A stretch of 64,000 nucleotides of DNA from positions 186,001 through 250,000 of the forward strand of contig CAMJPB010000001.1 in the NCBI GenBank assembly GCA_946407815.1, given 5' to 3'. The first letter of the stretch is position 1. Each line of letters opens with the position of its first letter. The stretch is from an uncultured Caryophanales bacterium (GTDB lineage: Bacteria; Bacillota_I; Bacilli_A; RFN20; CAG-826). The translations under genes and the position numbers were made by a program. Under the pieces are notes generated by a model that saw only the letters and a list, made by a program, of their open reading frames with translations, made no database searches and was not told where the DNA came from. Below, piece after piece: positions 1-9,699 of the stretch.

Positions 1-1671
1 GTAGAAGGGTATAACCCTGACAACGTTATGAAACAGGTCCAAATCTATGGACTACAGATTTTATTAATCTCGTTAGGGATGTTCGCTGGAAGAATTATTT
101 TTAGATTTTTCTTATTTGGATCATCCACAAAAATAACCGAATGTTTAAGACAAGACATGTTTGATAAGTCGCTTCGACTTGACCAGACATATTACCACAA
201 TACTAAAGTAGGTAACGTTATGTCCTGGATTACATCCGACACAGAAGAGGTGCAGGAATATTTAGGTTGGGGCACAGTTATGCTCGTTGATGGCTTCTTT
301 ATGACCGCAATAGTTCTTATAAGAATGTTCATCAGAAACTGGGTTATGTCGTTATTTATTTTGCTCCCAATTCTTTTAATTGTAGTTTGGGGTTTATTAG
401 TCGAAAAAGTCATGGCAAAACTCTGGAATCAACGCCAAAGTGCTTTCGATAATCTTTATGATTATTGTGAAGAAACTTTCACAGGAATTAGAGTTATTAA
501 AGCTTTCTTAAAAGAGACCCAGCAACTTCTTCATTTCTCAAAAATTGCGAGAAAAAATAAAGACGCTGACATAAAACTTGGCGTCATTAGCGTTCTGTTT
601 GACGTTGTTATTATCGTTTTAATTGAAGGTATTGTTTCGTTAATTATTGGTTTAGGTGGCTGGTTTGTTTATATGGCCGCAACCGGAAAGCCTGCTCATA
701 TTTTTGGTTTAGAAGTTACTTTAACAACCGCTGAATTAGTCACTTTCTTAAATTATTTTATAATTTTAATCTGGCCTCTTATTGCTCTTGGTTCAGTCAT
801 TACAATGCACGCTAGAGCTAAAACTTCTTACAAAAGAATCGCTAGATTCATGGATGCTCCAGAAATTATAAAAGATAAAGAAGGCGCAATTGAGTTAAAA
901 GATGTTCAAGGCAAGATTGAATTTAAGAATCTAAATTTTGCTTATGAAGATGATAAAGTCCCAGTCCTCAAAGATATTTCTTTGGTCATTAATCCTGGTG
1001 AAAATATCGGGGTTGTTGGAAGGGTTGGTTCAGGCAAGTCAAGTTTAGTTTCGTTATTGTCTCGACTTTATAACCTTGAAGAAGGCACACTTTTCTTCGA
1101 TGACAAAGACATAATGAATTGCACTGTAAAATCAGTTAGAGAATCGGTGGCAGCTGTTCCTCAAGACAACTTCCTTTTCTCGATGTCGGTTAAAGATAAC
1201 ATTCAATTTGGTAGAGAAGATGCATTCTTTGATGAGATTGAAATAGCCGCTAAATTCTCCGATGTTGCTAAAGATATTGAGAATTTCGAGAAAAAATATG
1301 ACTCACTAACTGGAGAAAGAGGTCTTTCCCTATCTGGTGGTCAAAAACAAAGAATTGCTATTTCAAGAGCATTTATTAAAAATGCTCCTATTATGATTTT
1401 AGATGACTCAGTTTCTGCAGTTGATATTGACACTGAAGAGAAAATTCTCGCAAATATCGCTAAAGAAAGAGCTGGAAAAACAACAATTATTATTTCTTCT
1501 CGTATCTCCACAGTCAGTAAACTTAACAAAGTTATCGTTTTAAATGAAGGCAGATTAGAAGCTTTCGATACACCTGAAAATTTACTTAATATTTCACCAA
1601 CTTATAAAAAGATGGCTGAACTTCAAAAGTTAGAAGATGAATTAAAGGAGGTTAACTATGCAAGACAATAA
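1..1671 (+). CDS. ABC exporter half-transporter, degenerate-site subunit (5' partial)
   Basis: Multidrug/lipid-type ABC exporter subunit: an N-terminal membrane domain followed by a nucleotide-binding domain. The first ATG is at 28, but the frame is open back to base 1, no ribosome-binding site precedes that ATG, and the first transmembrane helix of the family is missing, so the gene is cut by the window edge. Numbered from that ATG, Walker A is at 331-338 (GRVGSGKS) and the LSGGQ signature at 435-439. Walker B ends in Asp460 instead of the catalytic Glu, and the H-loop His is replaced by Ser491. These substitutions mark the degenerate-site partner of a heterodimeric exporter (TM287, LmrC and BmrC are the known type). 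It overlaps the next gene by 14 bp, consistent with co-translation of the two halves. Substrate unknown. Confidence 0.9.
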   Translation, partial: VEGYNPDNVMKQVQIYGLQILLISLGMFAGRIIFRFFLFGSSTKITECLRQDMFDKSLRLDQTYYHNTKVGNVMSWITSDTEEVQEYLGWGTVMLVDGFFMTAIVLIRMFIRNWVMSLFILLPILLIVVWGLLVEKVMAKLWNQRQSAFDNLYDYCEETFTGIRVIKAFLKETQQLLHFSKIARKNKDADIKLGVISVLFDVVIIVLIEGIVSLIIGLGGWFVYMAATGKPAHIFGLEVTLTTAELVTFLNYFIILIWPLIALGSVITMHARAKTSYKRIARFMDAPEIIKDKEGAIELKDVQGKIEFKNLNFAYEDDKVPVLKDISLVINPGENIGVVGRVGSGKSSLVSLLSRLYNLEEGTLFFDDKDIMNCTVKSVRESVAAVPQDNFLFSMSVKDNIQFGREDAFFDEIEIAAKFSDVAKDIENFEKKYDSLTGERGLSLSGGQKQRIAISRAFIKNAPIMILDDSVSAVDIDTEEKILANIAKERAGKTTIIISSRISTVSKLNKVIVLNEGRLEAFDTPENLLNISPTYKKMAELQKLEDELKEVNYARQ

Positions 1672-3415
1672 GTCTAAATTAGTCGGCGATGTTAAGCTTC
1701 CTGTAAAAGTCATCTTGAAGCGAACTTTTAAATATTTAAAACCATACACAGGTCGTCTTTTAGTTGCGATCTTACTTATCGTCTTAAGTGTTGCTTTAGA
1801 TATTCTTGTTCCACTTATTTACCGTGATATCATTGATAACCTTAATTCGTCAAATATTGTTCTTAAAGTTTTATTTGGTGGAATTGCGGTTTATTTATCA
1901 TGCTTTGTGATATCACAAGGTATCAGATTTATTGAGACAAAAATTCTTCAAAAAGTCGGAAATAATGTTGTTTATCAGATGCGACTTGAGACATTTGAGC
2001 ACATCGAAAAAATGTCTCTTGATCAATTTGAAGTTTTACCTGTTGGTTCATTAACTACTCGAGTTTGTAACTACACATCACATATCAGTGATTTGTACAC
2101 AAATCAGTTAGCCAATTTATTTAGAAATGTAATGTCTGTTGTTGGTGTTTACGCAGTCATGATTTTTATTTCTCCAACACTTGCTTTAATCGTTTTAGGA
2201 ATTGCCTCAGTTGTTATTGTTGGTTCATTCTTCTTTAGAAAACGTATCGCAAGACTTCATAGACTTGAAAAAGGTTATTTATCTGACCTTAACACAACAC
2301 TATCTGAAGATCTTAACGGTATGAAAGTTATTCAATTATTTAATAGAGAAGAAAGCGCTCGTGAGGATTTTAGAAAAAGAAACAGCATTTACCGTAAGAA
2401 TAGATTTAAAATTATGGGTACTTTCTCATTCCATAGACCATTTGTCATTCTTGCTCAATACATCGGAACAGCTCTTTTGTTCTTCCTATCTGCAAAACTT
2501 GCATTAACTGCCGGATCAGTTGTCGTTTTCGCCTGGTTCTTGGAGAAATTCTTTGAGCCAATTCAACAAATTTCTGACCAGTTATTGCACATTGAAAGAG
2601 CTCTTACTTCCTCTGAAAGATTATTCAATTTACTTGATGTTCAACCAAAGGTTGTTGATAAAGAAGATGCAAGAGAAATTACTCACTTTGACGGCAAGAT
2701 TGAGTTTAGAAATGTCTGGTTTAGTTATGATGATAAAAACTGGGTTTTGAAGGACGTTAGTTTTGTTGTTGAAAAAGGCCAAACATTTGCTCTTGTTGGG
2801 GCAACTGGCGCCGGAAAAACGACAATTTTCTCGCTCTTAACGAAAGCCTACAAACCGCAAAAAGGTCAAATTTTGATTGATGACGTCGATATTAACGACA
2901 TTAAAGTCAGTTCAATTAGGGCTGCAATCGGTCAAATGTTACAGGACGTTTTCCTATTCTCTGGAACGATTAAATCGAACATCACATTGTTTGATGACAA
3001 GTTTAGCGATGACGAAATCAAGTCTGCTTGTGATTATGTAAATGCAAGCTACTTTATTGACAAACTTCCAAACAAATATGAAGAAAAAGTGGTGGAGCGC
3101 GGCGAGAACTTCTCGCAAGGACAAAGACAATTAATGTCTTTCGCTCGTACAATTTTGCATAAACCACAGATTTTATTGCTCGATGAAGCGACCGCAAATA
3201 TCGACACAGAAACCGAGGCTGTTATTCAAGATTCATTAAACAAAATGGCATCACTTGGAACAATGTTAGTTGTCGCTCATAGACTCTCAACAATTCAAAA
3301 AGCTGATCAAATTTTGTGTCTGCAAAATGGCGAGGTTATCGAAAAAGGCACTCATAACGAACTTTTGAAGAACAGAAGCTACTATTACAAGCTCTATAAA
3401 CTACAATTTAAATAG
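1658..3415 (+). CDS. ABC exporter half-transporter, catalytic subunit
   Basis: Partner of the preceding half-transporter, 585 residues with a six-helix membrane domain and a C-terminal ATPase domain. Walker A is at about 380-388 (GATGAGKTT), Walker B has the catalytic Glu (LLLDEATANID, about 505-515) and the H-loop His is present (VVAHRLST). The signature motif near 485 is FSQGQ rather than LSGGQ. In heterodimeric exporters this altered signature faces the degenerate ATP site of the partner, while this subunit's Walker B and H-loop complete the active site. An AAGGAGG ribosome-binding site inside the upstream gene supports the start. Substrate cannot be deduced. Confidence 0.93.
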   Translation: MQDNKSKLVGDVKLPVKVILKRTFKYLKPYTGRLLVAILLIVLSVALDILVPLIYRDIIDNLNSSNIVLKVLFGGIAVYLSCFVISQGIRFIETKILQKVGNNVVYQMRLETFEHIEKMSLDQFEVLPVGSLTTRVCNYTSHISDLYTNQLANLFRNVMSVVGVYAVMIFISPTLALIVLGIASVVIVGSFFFRKRIARLHRLEKGYLSDLNTTLSEDLNGMKVIQLFNREESAREDFRKRNSIYRKNRFKIMGTFSFHRPFVILAQYIGTALLFFLSAKLALTAGSVVVFAWFLEKFFEPIQQISDQLLHIERALTSSERLFNLLDVQPKVVDKEDAREITHFDGKIEFRNVWFSYDDKNWVLKDVSFVVEKGQTFALVGATGAGKTTIFSLLTKAYKPQKGQILIDDVDINDIKVSSIRAAIGQMLQDVFLFSGTIKSNITLFDDKFSDDEIKSACDYVNASYFIDKLPNKYEEKVVERGENFSQGQRQLMSFARTILHKPQILLLDEATANIDTETEAVIQDSLNKMASLGTMLVVAHRLSTIQKADQILCLQNGEVIEKGTHNELLKNRSYYYKLYKLQFK

Positions 3416-3430
3416 TTTATTCGCTCTGTA

Positions 3431-3458
3431 TTGTAATTTTTGAAGATTATTATATAAT
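3431..3458 (+). promoter_or_regulatory. Promoter for the 3485 membrane protein gene
   Basis: TTGTAA (3431-3436), 16-bp spacer, TATAAT (3453-3458), 26 bp before the start codon. An AAAGGA ribosome-binding site follows at about 3471-3476. Seen by motif only. Confidence 0.6.
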
Positions 3459-3484
3459 GTTAAACGTAACAAAGGACTAAAACT

Positions 3485-4195
3485 ATGTTTAGAAAAATAA
3501 TCAAAAAGTTAAACAATTTTAAATTTACAGCGACTTTAGTTGCAATTATTTCATCTTTAGCCGCACTTTACGCATTAGGATCACTTTTCCTTCACCATTT
3601 TGCTGGTGATATTGACCCAACATCTAAAGGTTTAAATAGATTTGTTGGTTTCAGTAATCTTCCTAATGGTGCACTCCTTGGAATGTTCTTGTTCTTAGCT
3701 GCAATTATTTCATTATTTATGTCAATTTATATTGCATATTCAATGATTCCATTTATCAAAAACAACGAAAAAGTTACTCCAAGAAAAGGTCTTTTGTTAG
3801 CCGGCACTGTTAGCGCAGGTTTCCAATTAGTTTTAGTTATTTTTATGATTTTGCTTTTAGCAAAAGGAAATCCAAATACAAAAGTCGGTATTATTATTAC
3901 CTTACCATTTGGCATCCTTCTTACTATTGCAAGTGCCCTTTATATCATCCCTTACTTAAAGTGTGATTTCTACATGCCAGAAATCGTCAATAAAGAACCT
4001 ACAAAAGAAGAAAAAATCGCTTCATTCAAGAAGAAAAACAATGCTGCTTTAATTTGCGCTGGTGTCCTTGCAGTTGCATTTGCACTAGTCGCAATTTTAA
4101 CTCAAGTTTTATGGTTAATGTTCATCTTCTACGGGTTTGCATTATTACTCATCTTATTTGTCATTTCCAATAAACATAAAGAAAGTCAACTTTAA
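3485..4195 (+). CDS. Polytopic membrane protein of unknown function
   Basis: 236 residues with about six hydrophobic segments: roughly 14-38, 58-85, 103-127, 132-156, 184-208 and 210-230. Between segments four and five lies a short charged stretch (KEPTKEEKIASFKKKNN) that is probably cytoplasmic. No catalytic motif or named family was recognised. It has its own promoter and ribosome-binding site and ends 20 bp before the next lipoprotein gene, so the two may share a transcript. Function unknown. Confidence 0.75.
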   Translation: MFRKIIKKLNNFKFTATLVAIISSLAALYALGSLFLHHFAGDIDPTSKGLNRFVGFSNLPNGALLGMFLFLAAIISLFMSIYIAYSMIPFIKNNEKVTPRKGLLLAGTVSAGFQLVLVIFMILLLAKGNPNTKVGIIITLPFGILLTIASALYIIPYLKCDFYMPEIVNKEPTKEEKIASFKKKNNAALICAGVLAVAFALVAILTQVLWLMFIFYGFALLLILFVISNKHKESQL

Positions 4196-4215
4196 TAAAG
4201 TTCGAAGTCATTATT

Positions 4216-4932
4216 ATGAGAAAAACTAAGTTACTTTTATCTGCATTACTTTGTGCAAGTTTTGGTTTAACTGCTTGTGATTTTAACGATGTTCTAGCCC
4301 AAATTGGTATTGGTGAGAAAAAGGTCGTTGAAGATAACGAAAATGAAAACCAAGGAACTAACACTGGTGATGAGAGCCAAGGTGGACAATCTGGTGATCA
4401 AGGTCAAGGTGGCCAAACAGGTGGCGAAACTACAATCACTCTTCAATATATTGAAGATTTAATTAAACCAATGGCTGCTGCGGTTTTTCAAATGGGTCAA
4501 GATCAACTAGAATTTATTGAGTTTGCTACTTGGGATTCAAATGAAAAATATGAAAATGTATTATATTCTCACGAACAAGAAGATCTCATGTTTGCTGGAT
4601 TTTATAATTCTCCTGACTGGGATAGTTTGGATGATACTATTGATCAATATGTTCCTTTGTTAGAGGCCCAATTACCAAGTAATGCTGTCAAAGATGAGGA
4701 ACTCTCTTCTGAAACTGACCCAGAGTATCCATATTATTTTGACTGGTATAAGGTTGGGGATTTATATTACGTAATTTATGCTAACGATGATTTCTTTGAA
4801 TATTCACTTGATATTGTTCCTCAATCTCAAGCCGATGCTTATCTCGATTATGCATATACTCAAGGTGATGACTCAACTGATTATGATGATAGCGATATTG
4901 ATTGGGAAAGTTTATTGGCTGAGAGTCGTTAA
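4216..4932 (+). CDS. Putative acidic lipoprotein
   Basis: 238 residues. The N-terminus is a lipoprotein signal peptide with lipobox LTAC, the acylated Cys being at residue 21. A low-complexity Asn/Gly/Gln/Glu-rich linker occupies about 38-73 (repeats of QGGQ and GDQG type) and would hold the folded part away from the membrane. The C-terminal part is strongly acidic and rich in Tyr and Trp, with no recognised domain. No clear ribosome-binding site is seen before the ATG. It is followed by a hairpin terminator. Likely an extracytoplasmic binding or surface protein; function unknown. Confidence 0.75.
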   Translation: MRKTKLLLSALLCASFGLTACDFNDVLAQIGIGEKKVVEDNENENQGTNTGDESQGGQSGDQGQGGQTGGETTITLQYIEDLIKPMAAAVFQMGQDQLEFIEFATWDSNEKYENVLYSHEQEDLMFAGFYNSPDWDSLDDTIDQYVPLLEAQLPSNAVKDEELSSETDPEYPYYFDWYKVGDLYYVIYANDDFFEYSLDIVPQSQADAYLDYAYTQGDDSTDYDDSDIDWESLLAESR

Positions 4933-4956
4933 AAATTAAGAAAAATTGAATTAATT

Positions 4957-4978
4957 GTCTCCTTATGGAGACTTTTAA
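4957..4978 (+). terminator. Rho-independent terminator
   Basis: Arms GTCTCC (4957-4962) and GGAGAC (4967-4972), TTAT loop, followed by TTTT. It ends the 4216 lipoprotein transcript. Confidence 0.75.
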
Positions 4979-4979
4979 T

Positions 4980-5008
4980 TTGAAATCATATATTTAGGGT
5001 GCTAAAAT
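4980..5008 (+). promoter_or_regulatory. Promoter for the 5036 lipoprotein gene
   Basis: TTGAAA (4980-4985), 17-bp spacer, TAAAAT (5003-5008). An AGAAAGGA ribosome-binding site follows before the ATG at 5036. Confidence 0.65.
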
Positions 5009-5035
5009 AATGATGAATTAGAAAGGACAACTATA

Positions 5036-5500
5036 ATGAAAAAGAGTTTATTTTTATTAGGAATGGCCTCAGCATTTGCATTAACAGGCTGCTATGGTCT
5101 TTTAAAATCTGATTACGCAAAATTCAAAGAAAAAGCAACCGAAGCTTGTAAAGAAGTTCCAGATTTCAAACAAGTTAAGATTAAAGGCGAATATGATGCT
5201 AAAAAAGTTGATTTAGTTTATGATATTCCTTCTTCAATCGGTAGTGGAATTGACTCAATTATCGATGCAGTTTCTGGTAAATACAATGCTGGTGAATTAA
5301 AAGGTATCGAAGTTGCACTAGCAAACGAAAAAGTTACTTACTTCACTGGAAGTGATGAAGGTAACGATAAGTATGCTTATTACACATTACTCGGTTTCAA
5401 AGTTGAAACTGGTTCTGCAACTTATGAGTATAACTTCTCAGGCATTCTTGCAGGTTATAAATCAGGAAGCACAACCTTCTCATTTGCTTGGGTTAAATAA
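5036..5500 (+). CDS. Small putative lipoprotein
   Basis: 154 residues. The signal peptide has lipobox LTGC with the acylated Cys at residue 19. The mature part begins with a Lys/Glu-rich helix-like stretch and continues as a probable beta-rich domain; no family was recognised. It has its own promoter, a good ribosome-binding site and a strong terminator, so it is a single-gene unit. The signal peptide resembles those of the lipoproteins at 52.9-56.8 kb, which suggests a paralogous set. Function unknown. Confidence 0.75.
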   Translation: MKKSLFLLGMASAFALTGCYGLLKSDYAKFKEKATEACKEVPDFKQVKIKGEYDAKKVDLVYDIPSSIGSGIDSIIDAVSGKYNAGELKGIEVALANEKVTYFTGSDEGNDKYAYYTLLGFKVETGSATYEYNFSGILAGYKSGSTTFSFAWVK

Positions 5501-5518
5501 TTAAAGTTTAGCATAATT

Positions 5519-5545
5519 AAGATGGACATAGTCCATCTTTTTTAT
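5519..5545 (+). terminator. Rho-independent terminator
   Basis: AAGATGGAC and GTCCATCTT form a 9-bp stem around an ATA loop, followed by a T-run. It ends the 5036 lipoprotein transcript. Confidence 0.85.
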
Positions 5546-5591
5546 TTTCAAATTTATTGTTGTCAATGATTTAAAAAATCATTATAATAAT

Positions 5592-5672
5592 GTCGCAACT
5601 TATTCTAAGTTTAACGAGCACTCCGACGTTATACCTGGATTAAGCGAAGAACTAAATAGGAGGGATAAAATT
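5592..5672 (+). promoter_or_regulatory. Candidate autoregulatory leader of rpsO
   Basis: The region before rpsO can fold into nested helices: AACTTA (5597-5602) with TAAGTT (5606-5611) inside GTCG (5592-5595) with CGAC (5624-5627), while CTCC (5621-5624) can pair with the GGAG of the ribosome-binding site (5659-5662). S15 commonly represses its own mRNA through such leaders, but the structure is not conserved between phyla, so this is an inference from pairing only. Confidence 0.35.
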
Positions 5673-5939
5673 ATGTTATCCAAAGAAAGAACTGCTGAAA
5701 TCGTTAAGAAGTATGGCAAGAACGAAAAAGACACAGGTTCAGCCCAAGTCCAAATCGCTCTTCTTACAGCACAAATTAACGACTTAACTGTGCACCTCAA
5801 AAATAATAAAAAGGATGCATCAGGCAGACGTGGATTATTCGTATTAGTTGGACAACGTAGAGCACTTCTTAACTATCTTAATAAGACAGACAGAGATGCA
5901 TACGTCAAACTCTTATCCGAATTAAAGATCCGTAAATAA
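5673..5939 (+). CDS. rpsO: 30S ribosomal protein S15
   Basis: 88 residues, the standard length for S15. It is recognisable by the start LSKERTAEIVKKYG, the KDTGSAQVQIALLTAQIN segment, the GRRGL turn and the ending LNYLNKTDRDAYVKLLSELKIRK. S15 binds the central domain of 16S rRNA early in small-subunit assembly. The AGGAGGG ribosome-binding site is strong. A terminator separates it from pnp, the usual rpsO-pnp neighbour pair of bacteria. Confidence 0.98.
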   Translation: MLSKERTAEIVKKYGKNEKDTGSAQVQIALLTAQINDLTVHLKNNKKDASGRRGLFVLVGQRRALLNYLNKTDRDAYVKLLSELKIRK

Positions 5940-5960
5940 GTGTAGTTAACTTATAAAGAT

Positions 5961-5992
5961 GGACCATTACTTAGTAATGGTCCTTTCTTTTT
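5961..5992 (+). terminator. Rho-independent terminator between rpsO and pnp
   Basis: GGACCATTA (5961-5969) and TAATGGTCC (5975-5983) form a perfect 9-bp stem with loop CTTAG, followed by TTTCTTTTT. Confidence 0.9.
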
Positions 5993-6068
5993 ATTTAAAA
6001 GTGTTATTATAAATGTATCATTTTATGATAAACTATTAATAGTTATTTTAAAGGAGAAAAAGAAGATA

Positions 6069-8228
6069 ATGAAAAAAGTATTCGAATTAGAATTCGAAGG
6101 CCGTAAGATCGTTGTTGAAGCTGGTGAAATCGCCAAGCAAACACGTGCTGCGGTATTGGTACGTTATGGCGACACTGTAGTCTTATCAAACGTTACAATG
6201 TCCAAACATACTGTTGACTGGGATTTCTTCCCACTTTCAGTTGAGTACCAAGAAAGAATGTACGCTGCTGGAAAGATTCCAGGCGGATTCTTAAGAAGAG
6301 AAGGTCGTCCAAGTTCTCATGCGATTCTCGCATCTAGAATTACTGACCGTACAATGCGTCCACTTTTCCCAGAAGGATTCCGTAATGAAGTTCAAGTCGT
6401 TTCTCAAGTAATGGCTGCTGATTACGATAATTCTCCAGAAATCACCGCAATGTTAGGTTCATCTCTTTGTGTTTGTATCTCTGACGTTCCATTTAATGGT
6501 CCTATCGCTGGTGTTTATGTCGGAAGAGTTGATGGCAAATTAGTTATCAACCCAACAGTTGAACAAAAAGCAAAATCAGATATCGATCTTTGTGTCGCAG
6601 GTACTGAAGAAGCTATTAACATGGTTGAAGCAGGTGCTGCCGAAGTTAGCGAAGAAGATATGTTAGACGCCTTAATGTTTGGTCACGAAGCAGTTAAGAA
6701 ACTCTGCCGTTTCCAAAAGGAAATTATTAAGAAAATTGGCGTAGAAAAGAATAAAGACATCCAATTCAAGGTAATTCCAGAAGATTTACGTGAAGAAGTT
6801 GTCGCAAAAGTTGACAAGAAACTTAGAAAAGCTGTCTCCACAAAAGACAAACTCGAAAGAGAAGAAAAGATTGAAGCAATCGAAAAAGAGACAGAAGAAG
6901 AATACGCAGCAAACGGTGCTGATCCAAAAGTTGTTCAACAAGTTCACGAAATTCAAGAAGACATCGTTCACCAAGAAGTTCGTAGACTTATCGCAGAAGA
7001 CAAAATTAGACCAGATGGCCGTAAGATTGATGAAATCCGTCCACTTGATGCTCAAGTCGACATCTTAGGTAGAAGAGTTCATGGCTCTGCCATGTTCACC
7101 CGTGGACAAACACAAGTTATTTCAACTACAACTTTAGGTCCTTTAAGCGACAAACAAGTTTTAGATGATTTAACCGCTGAAACCGAAAAACGTTTCATGC
7201 ATCACTATAACTTCCCACAATGGTGTGTTGGTGGTACAGGAAAAATCGGTGTCTTAGCACGTAGAGAAATCGGACATGGTGCTTTAGGCGAAAGAGCTTT
7301 AAGCTATGTCATCCCAAGCGAAGAAGAATTCCCATACACAATTAGAACAGTTTCCGAAGTTGTTGAATCAAACGGTTCATCTTCACAAGCTTCTATTTGT
7401 GCAGGTTGTATGTCCCTTATGGCAGCTGGTGTTCCTATTAAAGGAATGGTCAGCGGTATTGCTATGGGTTTAATCTCAACTGGTGACTTAAATGATCACC
7501 CATTCCAAATCTTAACCGATATCCAAGGTCTTGAAGACCACTTCGGTGATATGGACTTCAAGGTTGCAGGTACTGCAAAAGGTATTACTGCCCTTCAAAT
7601 GGACATTAAGATTGCTGGTGTTACCCGTGAAGTTTTAGCAAAAGCTTTAGCACAAGCAGGTAAAGCCAGAAAAGAAATCCGTGAAGTTATGGCTAAAGCC
7701 ATTTCTGAACCTAGACCAGATGTTTCTGAATTTGCTCCAAAACTTGATAAGATGATTGTCCCAGTTGACAAAATCAGAGAAGTTATCGGTACTGGCGGAA
7801 AAGTTATTAACGACATCATCGCACAATGCGATAACGTCCAAATCGATATTGATGATGATGGACACGTCGTTATTTACCATATGAACCGTGAAATGATCAA
7901 CAAAGCAAAAGCAATGATTGAAAATATCGTTCGTGAAGCTAAAGTTGGCGAAGTTTACGAAGGTAAAGTCACCAGAGTCGAAGACTATGGTGCATTCGTT
8001 GAACTCTTTGGAAACTGCGAAGGCTTATGCCACGTTTCAAGACTTGACTGGGGTTATGTTGCAAAAGCAAGTGACAAAGTCAAAGTTGGTGACGTCTTGA
8101 AAGTCCGTGTTTGCGAAATCGATGAACACGGGAAAGTCAAAGTTTCTCATAGAGAATTCATTGAAAAACCAGCCGGATATGTTGAAAAGCCGTTCGAAGC
8201 TAAACCACATAAAGGCCACAAGAAATAA
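6069..8228 (+). CDS. pnp: Polyribonucleotide nucleotidyltransferase (PNPase)
   Basis: 719 residues, full length. Two RNase PH-like domains flank an alpha-helical linker (about 215-300, Lys/Glu-rich); a KH domain (about 550-610, motif [12 protein letters not shown]) and an S1 domain (about 620-690, starting [20 protein letters not shown]) follow. It degrades RNA 3'-5' by phosphorolysis. The [21 protein letters not shown] and FRREGRPS-like segments of the first domain and RGQTQVI of the second are intact, so it should be active. The AAAGGAG ribosome-binding site lies slightly far upstream (about 13 nt). No terminator is visible after it, so read-through into the oxidoreductase operon 28 bp downstream is possible. 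Confidence 0.98.
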   Translation: MKKVFELEFEGRKIVVEAGEIAKQTRAAVLVRYGDTVVLSNVTMSKHTVDWDFFPLSVEYQERMYAAGKIPGGFLRREGRPSSHAILASRITDRTMRPLFPEGFRNEVQVVSQVMAADYDNSPEITAMLGSSLCVCISDVPFNGPIAGVYVGRVDGKLVINPTVEQKAKSDIDLCVAGTEEAINMVEAGAAEVSEEDMLDALMFGHEAVKKLCRFQKEIIKKIGVEKNKDIQFKVIPEDLREEVVAKVDKKLRKAVSTKDKLEREEKIEAIEKETEEEYAANGADPKVVQQVHEIQEDIVHQEVRRLIAEDKIRPDGRKIDEIRPLDAQVDILGRRVHGSAMFTRGQTQVISTTTLGPLSDKQVLDDLTAETEKRFMHHYNFPQWCVGGTGKIGVLARREIGHGALGERALSYVIPSEEEFPYTIRTVSEVVESNGSSSQASICAGCMSLMAAGVPIKGMVSGIAMGLISTGDLNDHPFQILTDIQGLEDHFGDMDFKVAGTAKGITALQMDIKIAGVTREVLAKALAQAGKARKEIREVMAKAISEPRPDVSEFAPKLDKMIVPVDKIREVIGTGGKVINDIIAQCDNVQIDIDDDGHVVIYHMNREMINKAKAMIENIVREAKVGEVYEGKVTRVEDYGAFVELFGNCEGLCHVSRLDWGYVAKASDKVKVGDVLKVRVCEIDEHGKVKVSHREFIEKPAGYVEKPFEAKPHKGHKK

Positions 8229-8256
8229 AAATTATATTTTTAAAGGTTAAATTGAT

Positions 8257-9699
8257 ATGTTTGATGTTATCGTAGTTGGTGCTGGCATTGTAGGCTCGCT
8301 CATCGCGCGCAAACTTTCAAGCTACCAACTATCGGTAGCGGTCTTAGAAAAAGAACCAGATGTCGGCAACGTCGTAACAATGGCTAACTCAGCTATTGTT
8401 CACTCAGGATACGATCCAGTTCCAGGCACTTTAAAGGCTAAGTTAAACGTTCTTGGTAACAAGATGATGGATAAAGTCTGCGAAGAGCTTGATGTTGAAA
8501 TGGAACGTATTGGTTCTTTAACTGTTGCTTTATATGAAAGCCAACTTCCTCTTTTAGAGGATCTTGCTAAACGAAGCAAAGAAAATGGCGTTGAAGTTAA
8601 AATTCTTAGCGCTGAAGAAACTTTAAAATTAGAACCGCATATTAATCCGAATGTGAAAGGATCTTTACTTGCCCCAACAGCAGGTATTATTAATCCTTTC
8701 ACCTTTGCGGTCCACGCCATGGAAAATGCGGTTGATAATGGTGTTAAGCTATTCTTATCTGAAAAAGTCGTTTCTATTAAGAAAAACGGCGAATTTTACG
8801 AGATAAAATGTGAAAGTGGTAATTTTTACCAAAGCAAAATTATCATTAATGCTGCTGGTATCCATAGTGATGAGATTCACAAAATGGTGGAAGACATTGA
8901 TTATTCAATTACCCCACGTAAAGGCGAATACTTCATTTTAGACCACTACACAGATGATTTAGTGAAACACACGATCTTCCCTCTTCCAAGTGAAAAGGGC
9001 AAAGGAATTTTAGTCACACCAAGTATTGGTGGAACTTATTTAGTTGGCCCATCAGCCGAAGCTATGCCATCAAAAGATGATGTTTCAACTGATAAACCAA
9101 CATTAGATGAAATTAGACGTCAAGCATTAGACATGGTTCCATCCATTCCATTTAACCAAGTAATTAGAACATTTGCTGGATCTAGACCAACTCCATCCAC
9201 ACATGACTTTATTATCGGATTTGCGAAAAATGACAATCATTTTATTAATCTTTCCGGTATTGAGTCTCCAGGACTAGTTTCTTCTCCAGCAATTGCCGAA
9301 TACGTTATTAATGAATATCTCGCTAAGATTATAAATCTTAAAGCAAATCCAAATTATAATCCTTACGTTAAAAAACGCCCTAATTTAGCTAAGATGAGCG
9401 TAGCTGAACGTAATGAGTTCATTAAGAAAAATCCAGAATATGGACAAATCGTTTGTAACTGTGAAAAGATTTCTCTTGGAGAAATATTATTTGAAATGGA
9501 GACTTCAGTGCCTCCAAAAACAATTAAAGCCGTTAAGAAACGTACTAGAGCTGGATTTGGTAAGTGCCAAGGCGGTTTCTGTCAACCAATTGTCACAAAA
9601 CTCATCTCTGAGAAGTTTGATATACCTTTAAATAAGGTATTATTCCAAAAAGAAGGATCATTTGTAATTCCTTACAAAGTTAAAGGAGGCGCAAAATGA
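8257..9699 (+). CDS. FAD-dependent oxidoreductase, GlpA-like with BFD [2Fe-2S] domain
   Basis: 480 residues. An N-terminal DAO/GlpA-type FAD domain starts with the dinucleotide-binding motif GAGIVGS (8-14). A C-terminal BFD-like [2Fe-2S] domain carries Cys in the pattern CNC (about 391-393) and KCQGGFC (about 427-433). This is the layout of anaerobic glycerol-3-phosphate dehydrogenase GlpA, although proteins of this type also act on other 2-hydroxy acids. The substrate is therefore probable, not shown. It overlaps the next gene by 4 bp, and the trio with a second flavoprotein and a DUF1667 protein is a recurrent Firmicutes operon. Confidence 0.85.
   Translation: MFDVIVVGAGIVGSLIARKLSSYQLSVAVLEKEPDVGNVVTMANSAIVHSGYDPVPGTLKAKLNVLGNKMMDKVCEELDVEMERIGSLTVALYESQLPLLEDLAKRSKENGVEVKILSAEETLKLEPHINPNVKGSLLAPTAGIINPFTFAVHAMENAVDNGVKLFLSEKVVSIKKNGEFYEIKCESGNFYQSKIIINAAGIHSDEIHKMVEDIDYSITPRKGEYFILDHYTDDLVKHTIFPLPSEKGKGILVTPSIGGTYLVGPSAEAMPSKDDVSTDKPTLDEIRRQALDMVPSIPFNQVIRTFAGSRPTPSTHDFIIGFAKNDNHFINLSGIESPGLVSSPAIAEYVINEYLAKIINLKANPNYNPYVKKRPNLAKMSVAERNEFIKKNPEYGQIVCNCEKISLGEILFEMETSVPPKTIKAVKKRTRAGFGKCQGGFCQPIVTKLISEKFDIPLNKVLFQKEGSFVIPYKVKGGAK

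Noticed and set aside
1-1671. Taking the ATG at 28 as the true start of the first ABC gene
   Set aside because: The frame is open to base 1, there is no ribosome-binding site, and the first transmembrane helix is missing, so the gene begins before the window.
6786-7068. Overlapping frames on both strands within pnp
   Set aside because: They coincide with the Lys/Glu-rich linker of PNPase; low-complexity shadows without start signals.
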